64,000 nucleotides of DNA from positions 15,078,392 through 15,142,391 of the forward strand of contig NC_067203.1 in the NCBI RefSeq assembly GCF_026262505.1, in the 5' to 3' direction. Made by a program: the position numbers and the translations under genes. This document shows, piece by piece, positions 46,764-57,724 of the stretch (positions are counted from its first letter, which is position 1; each line of letters opens with the position of its first letter). This stretch comes from Trichomonas vaginalis G3 (lineage: Eukaryota > Parabasalia > Trichomonadida > Trichomonadidae). The notes beneath the pieces are model-generated. The model saw only the letters and a list, made by a program, of their open reading frames with translations. It was not told the origin of the DNA and did no database searches.

Positions 46764-49064
46764 TTACTCAACAACGACCTCATCGACGAATAGCCATTGG
46801 TCTTGTAAGTCATCGAACATCTTAGCCTGGACGCGAACGTATTGAGCAGAAACTCCATCACCTGTGTATTTCTTCAAAGACAATCCATAAATTGTGTTAA
46901 CGTAATCATAAGTTTCATCCAAAACTGTATTCCAGTTAACATTATCAGAAGACAAAGAAACAACGAATCTCTGTGGCCAGTATATTCTTGCCTGTTCAGA
47001 CTGTCTCATGAAGTTAACAGCAACTTTATGGATATTTGTAATTTCTTCCAAATCAATAGTTAAATCGAATTGGAACTCTATATCATTTCTATAATAAAAT
47101 CCTTGCCATGTTCCATCATCGAAATTCCAACCACCAAGTTGTCCATCGACCAAAGCACCATCTCCAGCAGCTGGATAATTAGGATTATAAGGAGCTGTGT
47201 AAGTAACTTTCTTGTTCAAAGCCAAGTGTTTCTTAGGAACTAATGATTGTTGTCTGTTCAAATACAAATTATCAGTTCTATGTGGGAAATAACCTTTAGC
47301 AATCAAATTCTGTATTTCATGATGCAATCTATCCATAAACAAGTTGTAGTTCTTATTATTCTTTTGTGTCCAGCCTATCTCACTAACAGCCATTGCTCTT
47401 GGATACATCATATATTCAACATGAGAAGGTGAAGTGATGAATTCTGTCCAAACATTTCCTTGTACACCTAAAATGAGTTTTGCTTCTTCAGGAGTCAAAA
47501 CATCAGGTACAGGGTAATAGTTATAGATGTTTTCAAGTGTTCTTGGTGGTAATCTCGCATCAGGCTGTGCAAAGAATTCATCTTGGTAATGATCTAAATA
47601 CATATACAAAGAAGGTGACATAACAACATGATGACCTGTTTGTGCGGCAATGATTCCTCCTTGTTCGCCAGTCCATGACATGACGTAAGCATGTGGTGGC
47701 AATCCTCCTTCTAAGATCTCATCCCAGCCAAGTAAATGTCTGTTGTGTTCGTCCAAAAAAGCTTCAATCTTTTTGATTAAATAGGATTGTAATTGATCGA
47801 AATCAGTGAAATTGTTGTCCTGCATGACTTTTAGACATTTAGGACATGTCTTCCATCCGTATTTAAGAGCTTCATCGCCTCCAATGTGGATATAAGGAGA
47901 TGGGAAAATGTCCATGACTTCTGTCAAAACATTGCATAAAAATGTAAAAGTGTCAGGATTTCCAACACAAAGGTCATGATTTACGTATGGCTGGCCAGCA
48001 CATGAGTATTCTGGGTACGCGTACATGACTTCTTCTGAATGTCCGGGCATTTCAATCTCTGGAACAATGTTTATGAACTTTTTAGTTGCATAAGAAACTA
48101 ATTCTCTCATTTGGTCCTGTGTATAGAAGCCACCATATGCTCCTGGTGTTCCTGTGTCATTGTAATGTCCGTCAAGTCCGGAATTGCACCATCTGTTCCA
48201 ATCAGATTCGTTTCGATATGCGGCTTTCTGGGTAAGTAATGGATATTGCTTGATTTCGATACGCCAGCCACCTGTATCTGTTAAATGGATATGCAGAGTG
48301 TTGATCTTGAAGTGTGCTAGCATATCAATTTGTTTGTAAATAAATTCAAGTGGTACGAAGTGGCGTGAGACATCAAGCATGACGCCTCTGTATTCAAATG
48401 CTGGACTATCATAGATTTCGCAGCATGGGATCTCTCCTTCGTCGTCATATTTCTGATATAATTGGAGAATGGTTTGTATACCGTAAAAGATGCCTTTTGT
48501 GGTCTTAGCTTTGATGGTTATGGCATCTTGTGTAACAAGGAGATTGTAGGCTTCATCGTTCATGTCTAATGTATCATCAAGAAGTAATTTGATGACGTTT
48601 TTCTCTAATTCGAACGGGGTGGATGATACTGGGAGTTCTTCAAGGTAAATGTAATTTAGGAACAATGCCTTATCGTCACCCTGCAAATTTGTATAAACTC
48701 TTGTTGAAGCTTGAATAGTAAAGTTGCCAGGATAGAGCTTGACGCTGTTAGGATATGGAATAATTGGTAATTGCGAGTCAGGAATATCATTACTATGCTT
48801 TCCATGCTCATGGTCACAATCATGGTGATGATGAACTGGGTTTGAAAAGATTTCTTGTGTATCATAATTAACAGTACTCTTTTCTGTACTTGCTTTTTGC
48901 TTTTCGCAAACGCCATATGGATTAATAAAATAATTTTCTTCGCATTTAGTGCAACGAGCTGTTTCGGAGTCAAACTCTGCGCAGTTAATCTTTCTCTTGA
49001 GGTTCAAAATCTCTGGTGGTCTTCCGTAATGGGAAGAAGTCGAAAGGATAAGATAAGAAAACAT
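46764..49064 (-). CDS. Beta-N-acetylhexosaminidase (GH20) with C-terminal galactose-binding-like domain
   Basis: 766 aa from the ATG at 49064 (MFSYLILSTSS, a likely signal peptide). Residues 25-60 form a small Cys-rich module (CAEFDSETARCTKCEENYF). An N-terminal GH20b domain leads into the catalytic barrel (FEYRGVMLDVSRHFVPLEFI, INTLHIHLTDTGGWRIEIK, VPEIEMPGHSEE) with the catalytic Asp-Glu in HIGGDEALKYGW. The C-terminal 140 residues look like an F5/8-type (CBM32) carbohydrate-binding domain. It should release terminal GlcNAc/GalNAc from glycans, probably outside the cell or in lysosomes, as expected for mucus degradation. All active-site motifs are present. Confidence 0.93.
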   Translation of the reverse strand: MFSYLILSTSSHYGRPPEILNLKRKINCAEFDSETARCTKCEENYFINPYGVCEKQKASTEKSTVNYDTQEIFSNPVHHHHDCDHEHGKHSNDIPDSQLPIIPYPNSVKLYPGNFTIQASTRVYTNLQGDDKALFLNYIYLEELPVSSTPFELEKNVIKLLLDDTLDMNDEAYNLLVTQDAITIKAKTTKGIFYGIQTILQLYQKYDDEGEIPCCEIYDSPAFEYRGVMLDVSRHFVPLEFIYKQIDMLAHFKINTLHIHLTDTGGWRIEIKQYPLLTQKAAYRNESDWNRWCNSGLDGHYNDTGTPGAYGGFYTQDQMRELVSYATKKFINIVPEIEMPGHSEEVMYAYPEYSCAGQPYVNHDLCVGNPDTFTFLCNVLTEVMDIFPSPYIHIGGDEALKYGWKTCPKCLKVMQDNNFTDFDQLQSYLIKKIEAFLDEHNRHLLGWDEILEGGLPPHAYVMSWTGEQGGIIAAQTGHHVVMSPSLYMYLDHYQDEFFAQPDARLPPRTLENIYNYYPVPDVLTPEEAKLILGVQGNVWTEFITSPSHVEYMMYPRAMAVSEIGWTQKNNKNYNLFMDRLHHEIQNLIAKGYFPHRTDNLYLNRQQSLVPKKHLALNKKVTYTAPYNPNYPAAGDGALVDGQLGGWNFDDGTWQGFYYRNDIEFQFDLTIDLEEITNIHKVAVNFMRQSEQARIYWPQRFVVSLSSDNVNWNTVLDETYDYVNTIYGLSLKKYTGDGVSAQYVRVQAKMFDDLQDQWLFVDEVVVE

Positions 49065-49306
49065 CAAGAAAAGAGTTGAAAAAGCAATGAAATGTCAAAA
49101 AAAATTTATCTGCTAACTCAGCTATACGAATATGAAAATATTATGATCTCCGAAACTCTTATTTTCTGATCATTCAAAATTCAACAGTATAGTTGAGAGT
49201 TATTCGGATTAGATTTGTAAAAATATAGACATTCATGAAAAACGAAAACGTTTGGGTTTCATAGTTTTATAAATTGAGTAGTTTACAAATAAGCAAAAGA
49301 AGTTAG
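49065..49306. promoter_or_regulatory. Divergent promoter of hexosaminidase and BspA genes
   Basis: The two start codons are 242 bp apart on opposite strands. On the minus strand TTTCATTGCTTTTTCA lies about 20 bp before the hexosaminidase ATG and partly fits the initiator consensus. On the plus strand no clear Inr is seen. Confidence 0.4.
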
Positions 49307-51490
49307 ATGATTGGAATTCTATTATCTCGGGCACTTTGCACGGATATTAAGTATGACGAAACCAAGCAACTTCTTACAATTAACGCAGATATTGCTTATA
49401 CAAGAAAAGAAATCGATGTTTACGTTGGTGGAAAGAATGTTCAACACATTGAAATCAGTGGAACATATCAGGAGATACCAGAAGGTGCTTTCGCCATGAT
49501 GAATGTCGAAGATATCAAAATTACATCAACAATTACAAAGATTAATGATGCTGCATTTTATAACTGCATTCTTCTTAAAACATTCACAGTTCCAGATGGT
49601 TGCACATATATTGGATTTGATTGCTTCAGAGGATGCGTCAGTCTCGCATCATTTTACTACAGAAATTCTTTAATGACCGTTCAAGGTAATGCATTCCAAG
49701 AATGCGTTTCCCTTAAAGAATACAAGCTTGCTGACGGTGATCAATCAAAGCCAGTTGAAGGCCAGAAGCGTACATTTGGACCAAATGTTTTCAATGATTG
49801 TAAATCTTTAGTTACATGCGAGCTTCCTGATGACACAGCTGAGCTTGGTCAAGGAATGTTCACTGATTCACAAGTAAACATGAAGATCCCAACATCAGTT
49901 ACAAAGATTCCAAATTATTGTTTCAAGAATACGAAGATGGTTGAAGCAAATCTCGAAAATGTTGCTCAAGTTGGTATTGGAGCATTCCAAAGCTGCAGTT
50001 TACTCGCCAAAGTCACATTTGGAACGAGTCTTTCTTATATCCAATCATATGCTTTCCAAAACTGTCTAAAGGCTGTTATTTCCATTCCAGATGGACAAGA
50101 CTACATATTTGAGATGTACTGCTTCTCAGGAATCGAAGCAATGACCGAGTTCACCGTTCCATTTTCGATGTATTCCATTCCACCGGGCGCATTCATGAAT
50201 TGTGTCAATCTTGAGACTGTCCATTACCACGACCACATGTTCCAGATCTGGGATTTGGCATTCATGAATACAAAACTCTCTTCACTTTTCGTTCCATGGA
50301 GAACATTATGGGTTGCACCAGGCGCTTTCGCCAGTATCAAGAGCGCATCGACATTTAATGTCGAAGGTGGTAATGCCAAGGTGATGACAGCTAACAACGG
50401 TAAGTATTTAGTTAGATATGATAATGCAACGTTAATTGCATGCGTAGCCAATGATGATTCCGAAGAAATTACAATCCCTGATAACTATGTAATGATCATG
50501 CCATACGCATTCTATGGAAATAATGCGAAGAAGATCAATTTCGGAGATCAATCTGGAACAATTGGCGAACACGCCTTCGCTAAGATGCCACGCCTTACTG
50601 AAATAACTATTCCAACAGGTGTAGCTACTATTTTCGAAGGAGTTTTCCAGGATTGCCCGAGTGTTACAAAAATTACTCTAAATGATGTAAGAGAAATCAA
50701 AGATAAGGCATTCCATGGATTGAAATCATTGACAGAAGTTTACTTATCAAACGTCCAGAGGATTGGAGAGCATACATTCTGCAGTTGCTCCAATTTGAAT
50801 AAAATTACAAATATGGACAAACTCCAGTACGCAGGAAAGTATGCATTCAACAACTGTGGATTCACTAGCTTCGAGTTCCCAGCTTCTTTGTTGCAAATTT
50901 CCTCATTTATGTTAAGTAATAATAAGAAACTTGCAAAAGTCAAAACTCTTGGTGCTAACACAATAATCCGAAATGATGCATTCTCAGGATGCGAATCCCT
51001 TAAGACAGCGATATTTACACAAAATGTTCCTCAAATTACAGAATTCGCTTTCAAAGATACAGTTAACTTCAGTAATATCGTATACTGTGGTGATGATGAA
51101 CCGGCCGATGTTACCTTGCAGCATCATAACTACATATTTGTATATACAACTAAAGAATACAAGGAAAATACATTCCTTGGCCATCCAATCCAACAGAAAC
51201 TTGATCAATGCACTGATACTCCACCAAATCCACCAGCTCCAACAGCTCTTCCGCCAACTCCAGTAACTCCTGAACCAACAAAGGCTCCAACAGTAGCTCC
51301 ATACACGCCAACACCTAAGCCAGATACGCCAAGCTCATCTAAGGTAATGAAGATCACTGTTATTGCATTAGGTAGCTCATTGGGTGTATTATTGGTTGTC
51401 TTCGTCATTTTCTGCATCAGAGTCCGTAGATCTCCAAAGGCTATCGATACTCTTAACTCTACACCATTGGTCAGTAACTCTCAACTTTAA
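49307..51490 (+). CDS. BspA-like leucine-rich-repeat surface protein
   Basis: 727 aa starting with a short signal peptide (MIGILLSRALC). Residues 45-610 are TpLRR/BspA-type repeats of about 23 residues, with the pattern I(P)xx(V)xxIxxxAFxxCxxL (for example VTKIPNYCFKNTKMVEANL and IGEHTFCSCSNLNKITNM). A Pro/Thr-rich stalk follows (about 620-675), then one membrane segment (about 680-702: ITVIALGSSLGVLLVVFVIF) and a short basic tail. This is the layout of T. vaginalis BspA-like surface proteins, thought to act in attachment to host cells or bacteria. Gene looks intact and sits divergently to the hexosaminidase. Confidence 0.93.
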   Translation: MIGILLSRALCTDIKYDETKQLLTINADIAYTRKEIDVYVGGKNVQHIEISGTYQEIPEGAFAMMNVEDIKITSTITKINDAAFYNCILLKTFTVPDGCTYIGFDCFRGCVSLASFYYRNSLMTVQGNAFQECVSLKEYKLADGDQSKPVEGQKRTFGPNVFNDCKSLVTCELPDDTAELGQGMFTDSQVNMKIPTSVTKIPNYCFKNTKMVEANLENVAQVGIGAFQSCSLLAKVTFGTSLSYIQSYAFQNCLKAVISIPDGQDYIFEMYCFSGIEAMTEFTVPFSMYSIPPGAFMNCVNLETVHYHDHMFQIWDLAFMNTKLSSLFVPWRTLWVAPGAFASIKSASTFNVEGGNAKVMTANNGKYLVRYDNATLIACVANDDSEEITIPDNYVMIMPYAFYGNNAKKINFGDQSGTIGEHAFAKMPRLTEITIPTGVATIFEGVFQDCPSVTKITLNDVREIKDKAFHGLKSLTEVYLSNVQRIGEHTFCSCSNLNKITNMDKLQYAGKYAFNNCGFTSFEFPASLLQISSFMLSNNKKLAKVKTLGANTIIRNDAFSGCESLKTAIFTQNVPQITEFAFKDTVNFSNIVYCGDDEPADVTLQHHNYIFVYTTKEYKENTFLGHPIQQKLDQCTDTPPNPPAPTALPPTPVTPEPTKAPTVAPYTPTPKPDTPSSSKVMKITVIALGSSLGVLLVVFVIFCIRVRRSPKAIDTLNSTPLVSNSQL

Positions 51491-53022
51491 GTTTGAGCAT
51501 AATAAAAAAAATGACAATTTTTTTATGAAAAAATTTTTTTTATTTAGTGAAAGCAAATTCATTCAAGTTTTACACGGTATTAAAGCAGTAACTTGTCAGA
51601 AACATCGTAGAGAAATTAAAGTATTCGAAATGTTCCATTATATCATGCAGAGCGTTCATATTTTCGTATGAATATTGGCTGATATAAATGCAAATTAAAA
51701 TTAATATCATTAATATTTAAAAAGAATATATCCAAAAGCCATGTTCTTTTAAAATATTGCGTTCTATGAAGGAAATTGCATACATTAAAGTTTAATAATT
51801 TGATCGAAACTTTCAAAGATAGAATTCACGAATTATTGCAATAAACAGATTCTCCTATTGATACATATTTTACACACTAACTTTCATGAAAATTTGCAAG
51901 ACAGTTTTCGAGAAAAAGTCATTTTGTTTACAAGTATTCTCTAGTTCAGCGACTCATCTTTCGTTAATCTTAAAGCAAACAAAGATTCCAAAATCTGTAC
52001 TAACTAAGTTAGATATTATCTATCAATACAGACCGATATTCAATATAAATCAATTTTATCAGTTTTCATTTTAAAAGTCGATACCCCGAAATAAAAGCAT
52101 GTGCATAATACTTAGTAAGAATAAGCGATATCTTTTCGTTAATTACAATTTATTTTAAGCCGATTATAAGATAAAATTTTACTATTTACTGAAGAATTAC
52201 TACAAGAAGCTTGAATGCATTGTTTCACTTTGCCTTCAAAAGTGTTTTGCAATACAAGTTTTGAATAAAACCTTTAAATTATGCTAATATTCAAATTTTA
52301 CTAATTTTTCTCATTGTTTTCAATAAACATATCCTGCATTGTCTTTCACAGACAAACACTGATACAATAACTAAGAAATCTTTAATATTTTTTTTGAAAA
52401 AATTATCAATCTTAAATTTGCAAATTCTAGCGAGGCAGAACAATATGTATTAGCATTTACTTTAATTATAAATAATGTTTATAATTCCAAATTTTTTCTA
52501 TTTTTCTAATTTTAATGAGAAATTTGTATTTCTTACATATAATTTTAAAATTTTGAATTTTTTTTGGAATTTTCATTAAGGAATTGAGACACATATTAGT
52601 GATAATCATGGTTACATAGATGAAAATATGCAGTTTGTATTGCAATTCACTCTTATATAACAATTTTTGAGAAAATTACGAATGTATATCCTGCATAGGA
52701 ATCAAATTAGCAATCAACTTGAGTAGGCATATCTTTCAATACTTAAAATATATCGACTCATAAGATTGTTTAGATGAAAAATGAATAAAAAGCATTCAAT
52801 ATTTCAGTCATTTTTCTCTATTTGTAGTTTTTGTGAATATTAGCGCGTTAATGAAAATCTGCCCTTAAGCATATAGTAGACTTGATATACTTTGCTCTCA
52901 TTATAGAAACTAATCCCCATGAATTTGGCGAAACAATCTCTATTTTTTATCTTTTGAGTTTTTTTCTTGTTTGAAAAAGATATCCTGATATCTTTGATTA
53001 AATCTCAATTTAATTTTTTTTT
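51491..53022. other. AT-rich intergenic region, 1.5 kb
   Basis: Only short ORFs without good context (for example 51525-51671 and 51886-52074) are present. They resemble no family that I know and are not called. No RNA gene or strong repeat noticed. Confidence 0.5.
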
Positions 53023-53028
53023 TCACAA
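53023..53028 (+). promoter_or_regulatory. Inr, TCACAA just before the ATG
   Basis: TCACAA fits the T. vaginalis initiator TCAYWW; transcription would start at 53025, six bases before the ATG at 53031, within the short 5' UTR range usual in this organism. Confidence 0.6.
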
Positions 53029-53030
53029 AA

Positions 53031-54278
53031 ATGACTGACGAAGCTCCAGACTTTGCTCTAGTTTCAACGAAGCTTGGTGTCAAAGAGTCAGTTCTTCGCA
53101 TATTAATGGATCAAGCTCCATATACTGATACTGCCCTCTGGATTATGGCTGCAGAAAGCAATGATGCGTTTTGGGAAAGAGTAAATTCTCTTCCACCTCT
53201 TATTGTTTTAGAACTTCACAAGCAGGAACTTCTTGTAGAGTTAACTGGCAAAGATTTTCCAGATGGTTCTATTGATCCATTTGTTTTTGATTATTTCCAA
53301 GCAAATTGTATTTCATCAGACATCGAGCCAATACCAGCAAACCCAATCGCAATTCCATTAACAACACCAGAAATGATCGTTGATCTTCTACAAAATACAA
53401 AAGGTTGGTCATACGATGAAGAAGAGAAGCTGTGGAACTGTGCAGACATTCTCTTCGATGTAGAAGCTCTCCAATACATGTGTGATGCATATATTGGCAA
53501 CGGAAATACATGGATAAATTGTCCATACGAACCAATAAGAAATGAATACTCAAGAATTGCAGAATATATCGAAAAAATAGATCAAACATTCTCTCCAGCA
53601 TTATCCGTTATATGGCGTAAGCTTAGACAATTCAAATATTGCAACTCTCGTGAATTTGTCCGCGATATGGCTTTAATGCTTCCAAGATCAGACTTAAAAG
53701 AGTTTGATTCTTTCGAAATAGCACCTGCCATTGTTAAAGCGTTAGGACAACTTATGGTTGACGCAGAAAATATTGTTCATCAGAATTTAGTTCCTTCTCC
53801 TCATCCACCAATTGACGACATTACGATATCTAAAGCCGAAGCTCTTTCAGCTCAAATGGCTCTTCCTTTCCCACAAAGAACTGCTTTCGCATTAACTCCT
53901 TCTATGATCAGCGCTAGACTTGGAACAACAGCAGAAACAGGACAATACGAAAAAGGATCTCTTGCAGAGTTACTTTTCTGTGATTCTGAAGGCCAACCCA
54001 TTCCTTTACCTTATCAGAACTGCAGCATTGATTTTCCATCAGCGCCACCATCATCATTCACAAGAGTGGCCTTGAGAAGGTTTGTGTCGCTTGTTATTAA
54101 GGAAAATGAATTTAATTCTGCTCCATCATCAGTAATTGATATTTTAACAGATTTATCTGAAGGAATCCTTAAGAATATTTCACAGGACGCGAAGAGAAAA
54201 TCTAAGAATCCACAATTAACACAAAAAGATATTGTAAGAATAACTCTGTCAGATCTGAACTTATTGCCAAATGTTTAA
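53031..54278 (+). CDS. Protein with possible C-terminal histone-fold (BTP-like) domain
   Basis: 415 aa, soluble, no signal peptide. The first 280 residues are helical and acidic with no motif I recognise. The last 75 residues (TRVALRRFVSLVIKE, then SSVIDILTDLSEGILKNISQ, then QLTQKDIVRITLSDLNLL) have the helix lengths and hydrophobic pattern of bromodomain-associated (BTP) histone folds such as in TAF3/TAF8-type subunits, though such domains are usually N-terminal there. If correct, it may belong to a TFIID/SAGA-like transcription complex. The fold call is by eye and needs a profile search. Confidence 0.55.
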   Translation: MTDEAPDFALVSTKLGVKESVLRILMDQAPYTDTALWIMAAESNDAFWERVNSLPPLIVLELHKQELLVELTGKDFPDGSIDPFVFDYFQANCISSDIEPIPANPIAIPLTTPEMIVDLLQNTKGWSYDEEEKLWNCADILFDVEALQYMCDAYIGNGNTWINCPYEPIRNEYSRIAEYIEKIDQTFSPALSVIWRKLRQFKYCNSREFVRDMALMLPRSDLKEFDSFEIAPAIVKALGQLMVDAENIVHQNLVPSPHPPIDDITISKAEALSAQMALPFPQRTAFALTPSMISARLGTTAETGQYEKGSLAELLFCDSEGQPIPLPYQNCSIDFPSAPPSSFTRVALRRFVSLVIKENEFNSAPSSVIDILTDLSEGILKNISQDAKRKSKNPQLTQKDIVRITLSDLNLLPNV

Positions 54279-54892
54279 TTATAATAAAGTGTTTATTTAA
54301 TATACTTATTAGTTTTTGTGGCTTATGTTCAAAAGAAAGTAAGATTTCCCATGAAAAGACAATTTTCTGTCTTGTAATCATAAGATAAACAAGTGGGTCA
54401 GAGGTTTAATGCTTTGTAATTCATGAATCATATATATTTCCGGTTTGAGCTGATATATCCCGTTTTAGATCTTCATTGAAAATTATTTCTCGGCAATCGA
54501 TTGATTTTCTTTTATCAAATTAGTATTTAGGTGTATCAGCTTGAAATAAATTTGCTTGCCATTTCCTTTTTTATCCACCCATAAAGAATCCTTTTGAGTA
54601 TTTCAATTCTTCAAACTTAAAAATCATAATATATCCTTCAAATATATTGATTTTTGGAAAAACTAAATTTCTTATCGTATTATCGAAATTGGCATAATCT
54701 GAGCGACAAACTTGACATTTATCGTCGTTTGGTTAATTGTGTTTACGTAAAAAGTGACGATCAGACGGATTGGAGGATATATATTTAATAAGCAAATAAT
54801 AATATTATTTTAAGATTTTTTCAAAAGCTTGATTTTAGATTACGATTAAATTTCTCTCAATAATATAATTGACAGCCTATTTTCGGTTTTTA
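54279..54892. other. AT-rich intergenic region
   Basis: No gene, RNA or strong repeat recognised. Confidence 0.45.
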
Positions 54893-55129
54893 ATGGATCA
54901 AATGGAAAAACAAACGAGTCCCTTTCTTGTTCGCCACATTTGCGCTGATTATAAAAACATTTTCAAATCAAGTCCATCGACAATAGGGTCATGTATAAAA
55001 CGTTGCAAAGCACCACATTCAAACCATTATTTCAGAGCTCCAATATTGGACGGCCCAGTCAAATCGAAACCCATTTCCGCGATTAATATGCTCTCAGCTT
55101 CATCCGGTTCTGATAGCTCGGACTTTTGA
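54893..55129 (+). CDS. Small protein of unknown function, 78 aa
   Basis: Starts at ATG 54893 (MDQMEKQTSPFLVRHICADY). Polar, with a few cysteines and a Ser/Asp-rich end (SASSGSDSSDF). Codon use fits the neighbouring host genes better than random AT-rich ORFs. No family recognised; may be a genuine small gene. Confidence 0.45.
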   Translation: MDQMEKQTSPFLVRHICADYKNIFKSSPSTIGSCIKRCKAPHSNHYFRAPILDGPVKSKPISAINMLSASSGSDSSDF

Positions 55130-55230
55130 ACTGGATAATTGCTCCTTTTTGTTTGTATTTATCTATTAGTAATAAAAAACTAAAGTAAATCGTTCTTGAT
55201 TTAAATACTTTTATTTTTTCCAACATAACT

Positions 55231-55413
55231 TCACCTCCCTTGTTGATAGTTCCCTATCATATGACAAGGCCATATCTTGTTTTCTGCCACGATACGCATT
55301 TTAGTGCATAGGATGTAATTTCTATCAGCAGAACAATCCATTGATGGAGCCTGTCCGTCCCTTAAGTTTGATAATTGATAAGGCAAATTCAGACAAAGAG
55401 ATTCTAGAAGCAT
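55231..55413 (-). CDS. Possible small Cys-containing protein, 60 aa
   Basis: ATG at 55413, stop at 55231. The composition (Cys, Met, Pro) is not typical of spurious AT-rich ORFs, and a T-run precedes the end. No homology known to me. Low confidence. Confidence 0.3.
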   Translation of the reverse strand: MLLESLCLNLPYQLSNLRDGQAPSMDCSADRNYILCTKMRIVAENKIWPCHMIGNYQQGR

Positions 55414-55650
55414 AACATCATGAAATCATTTTATTATGCAAAGATAATGAATTTACCCGATCGATAATTCCAACATGCAAGAATTATATTAATCGATGAT
55501 TCATTTTCGGAAAGTTGGCTCATTAATACGGTTGAACAGATCCGCGTGCAACTTTTATACCGTATGGTTGCTAATTTGTTCGGAATATAAGATGGATAAC
55601 TAATAAAAAAAAACTAATTTGTTAAAATTACCTCTATATTTACATATTTA

Positions 55651-56859
55651 TTAATCCTTGATACCACGACTTAACTTCTTATACTTTTCAACAGCAAGTT
55701 CATGTGCTTCTTCAAGATCTTTTGATATTTCTTGGATCTTTTTCTCCTTATCAAATTCAAATTTCGGAAGTTCTCTCTTTAGATACTTTTCTAAGTCCTG
55801 GTATTTCTGCAATGACTCCATAGTAACAAAAGTAATTGCAATACCACTCTTTAAAGCTCTTCCTGCACGTCCTGCCCTGTGAATGTATTCTTTTCCATTA
55901 TCTGGTAAATCGTAGTTAACAACAACATCGATATTTGGAATATCAACACCACGACCAACAACTTTTGTGGCTACTAATATACGTATCTTGTTTTCACGGA
56001 ATTTTTGGACTTGTTCTTCTCTATCGAACTGAGACATACCTCCTGTTGCTGAACCAACAGCGAAGTTCATCTTCTCGAGTGTCATTGTAAGAATTGTGGC
56101 TTCGCGAACACCAGAGACGAAGATAATAATTTGGGATGTTTCAAAATGATGAAGTAATGCAACAAGAGTTGCTTCTTTCTGTGATTTTGGTGATGTAAGC
56201 ATATATTCTTGCAATGCCTGTGGAACTTGCTTTTCAGAAGTAAGTTCAACAATTGAGGCTTTTTTACTGTAAAGAGCTGTAAACTTTTCGAGATCTTTAG
56301 GCATTGTAGCTGAGAAGAGCATAATCTGATGCGTTTTAGCACAATTTGAAGTAATAACGGAGATATCATCAAAGAATTCAACAGCAGCCATTTTATCAGC
56401 TTCATCAATGACAATAACGCGTACTGGCTTTAAGTCGAAACCTTTTGCATCACGAATAAGCTGTGCAAGTCTACCTGGTGTTGCAACAATGATATGAGGA
56501 CGTTTTGCGAGCTGAGCCATCTGCTCAACGTCATCAACACCACCATAGATAGGAACGATAGTGATATTAAGCTTGGCAGACATGAGTTGAGCAACTTCTG
56601 CGATCTGAATTACGAGTTCTCTTGTAGGTGCGAGAATAATACCGTACTTTTCTGGTCTATCTTTTTCTAATAATTGATGTAATAAAGGAATTAAGAATGC
56701 TCCTGTCTTTCCTGAGCCTGTTTCTGCTGCACCAGAAACATCTTCGCCTGCAATTGCTTGCTTAATGGTTTTTTCTTGAATTGGTGTTGGTTTTGACCAC
56801 CCCATCGACTCAACGGCCGCTATGATGTCGGGATGGACTCCTAGAGCTTGAAAATCCAT
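55651..56859 (-). CDS. DEAD-box RNA helicase, Rrp3/DDX47-like
   Basis: 402 aa from the ATG at 56859 (MDFQALGVHPDIIAAVESMG). All motifs are present in order: Q motif (WSKPTPIQ), I (AETGSGKT), Ia (APTREL), Ib (TPGRL), II (DEAD), III (SAT), IV (IIFVSG), V (VATKVVGRGVDIP) and VI (HRAGRAGR). The N-terminus (F-LGV-P-I-A-ESMGW-KPTPIQ) is closest to Rrp3/DDX47, nucleolar helicases for small-subunit rRNA processing. A Lys/Glu helical tail follows. Family certain; subfamily likely. Confidence 0.93.
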   Translation of the reverse strand: MDFQALGVHPDIIAAVESMGWSKPTPIQEKTIKQAIAGEDVSGAAETGSGKTGAFLIPLLHQLLEKDRPEKYGIILAPTRELVIQIAEVAQLMSAKLNITIVPIYGGVDDVEQMAQLAKRPHIIVATPGRLAQLIRDAKGFDLKPVRVIVIDEADKMAAVEFFDDISVITSNCAKTHQIMLFSATMPKDLEKFTALYSKKASIVELTSEKQVPQALQEYMLTSPKSQKEATLVALLHHFETSQIIIFVSGVREATILTMTLEKMNFAVGSATGGMSQFDREEQVQKFRENKIRILVATKVVGRGVDIPNIDVVVNYDLPDNGKEYIHRAGRAGRALKSGIAITFVTMESLQKYQDLEKYLKRELPKFEFDKEKKIQEISKDLEEAHELAVEKYKKLSRGIKD

Positions 56860-57001
56860 GTATTTTAATTGAGAAGGGTATCCCCCTATCAAAAAATTGT
56901 GCCTTCGATGTTACTTTTTTGCATGATTATTTTACTTCATTTCTTTCATTTTTGAAGGAAAAATCTATAAATCAAGTCAATAAAATGCTATTATTATCAA
57001 C

Positions 57002-57724
57002 ATGGAGTCTAATAGATTAGTTTATATTGATATTAACGCTACAATTGTCGGAAATACGTTTCAAAATTTAATTTCCTTTAAAGGAGCAGCTATTTATTTA
57101 GATATAGCTTATGTACACATATCAGATAACTATTTTGTCAACAATTCAGCTTCGATTGCTAGTTCTATTTACTTAATTTCTCCTTTAGAATCAAATATTA
57201 CTAGCAACGTATTCTCGAAATGCCAATCAAAAGTGCTTGCAGGCGCTTTACTCTGTGAATCATCAACTATTTCAAATAATTCGTATCATTTTCTCCTGAA
57301 TAACTTTACAAAATGCGAATCAGCATCTGTTTCAGCACTTGATATATGGGATGGAAATCCTATTATTGGATGCTCTTGCTTCTTCAATAATTCAGGAAAT
57401 TACAAGTTTGGTTCTTTAAGAACAAGCAGTAAAAAGCCAAACACAGCTTCAGTAATGAATTGTATATTCGATTTCAATAAATCTCCAATGCTTGGAGCAG
57501 CTTATTCAGTTTATTGGTTTTCATCAACTGCAGAAATACAAAATTCCACGTTTATTGGAAGTACCCTTGGCAACAAACACGGTGGAAGTATTTGTAGTAC
57601 AAATAATGGTGTTTCTTTGAAATTATTTGATTGCAATTTTCAATACACTGAGATTGAAGAAATACAATTTAAGAAGATGAGTTCCTCAGTTGAGATAAGC
57701 GAATGCAAGTTCTCATCCACATGA
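57002..57724 (+). pseudogene. Fragment of a Pmp-like beta-helix surface protein
   Basis: 240 aa of repeated short strands with N-rich turns and motifs such as ISDNYFVNNSAS, NNSGNYKFGS, NSTFIGS and GGSICSTNNG, as in trichomonad polymorphic membrane protein-like (right-handed beta-helix) proteins. Such proteins normally have a signal peptide, many more repeats and a C-terminal membrane anchor. This ORF begins MESNRLVYIDINATIVGNTF inside the repeat pattern and ends without an anchor, so I take it as a fragment, although a short soluble paralog cannot be excluded. Confidence 0.65.

Noticed and set aside
55658-55882. 74-aa + strand ORF opposite the DEAD-box gene
   Set aside because: Ser-rich antisense shadow of the helicase C-terminus.
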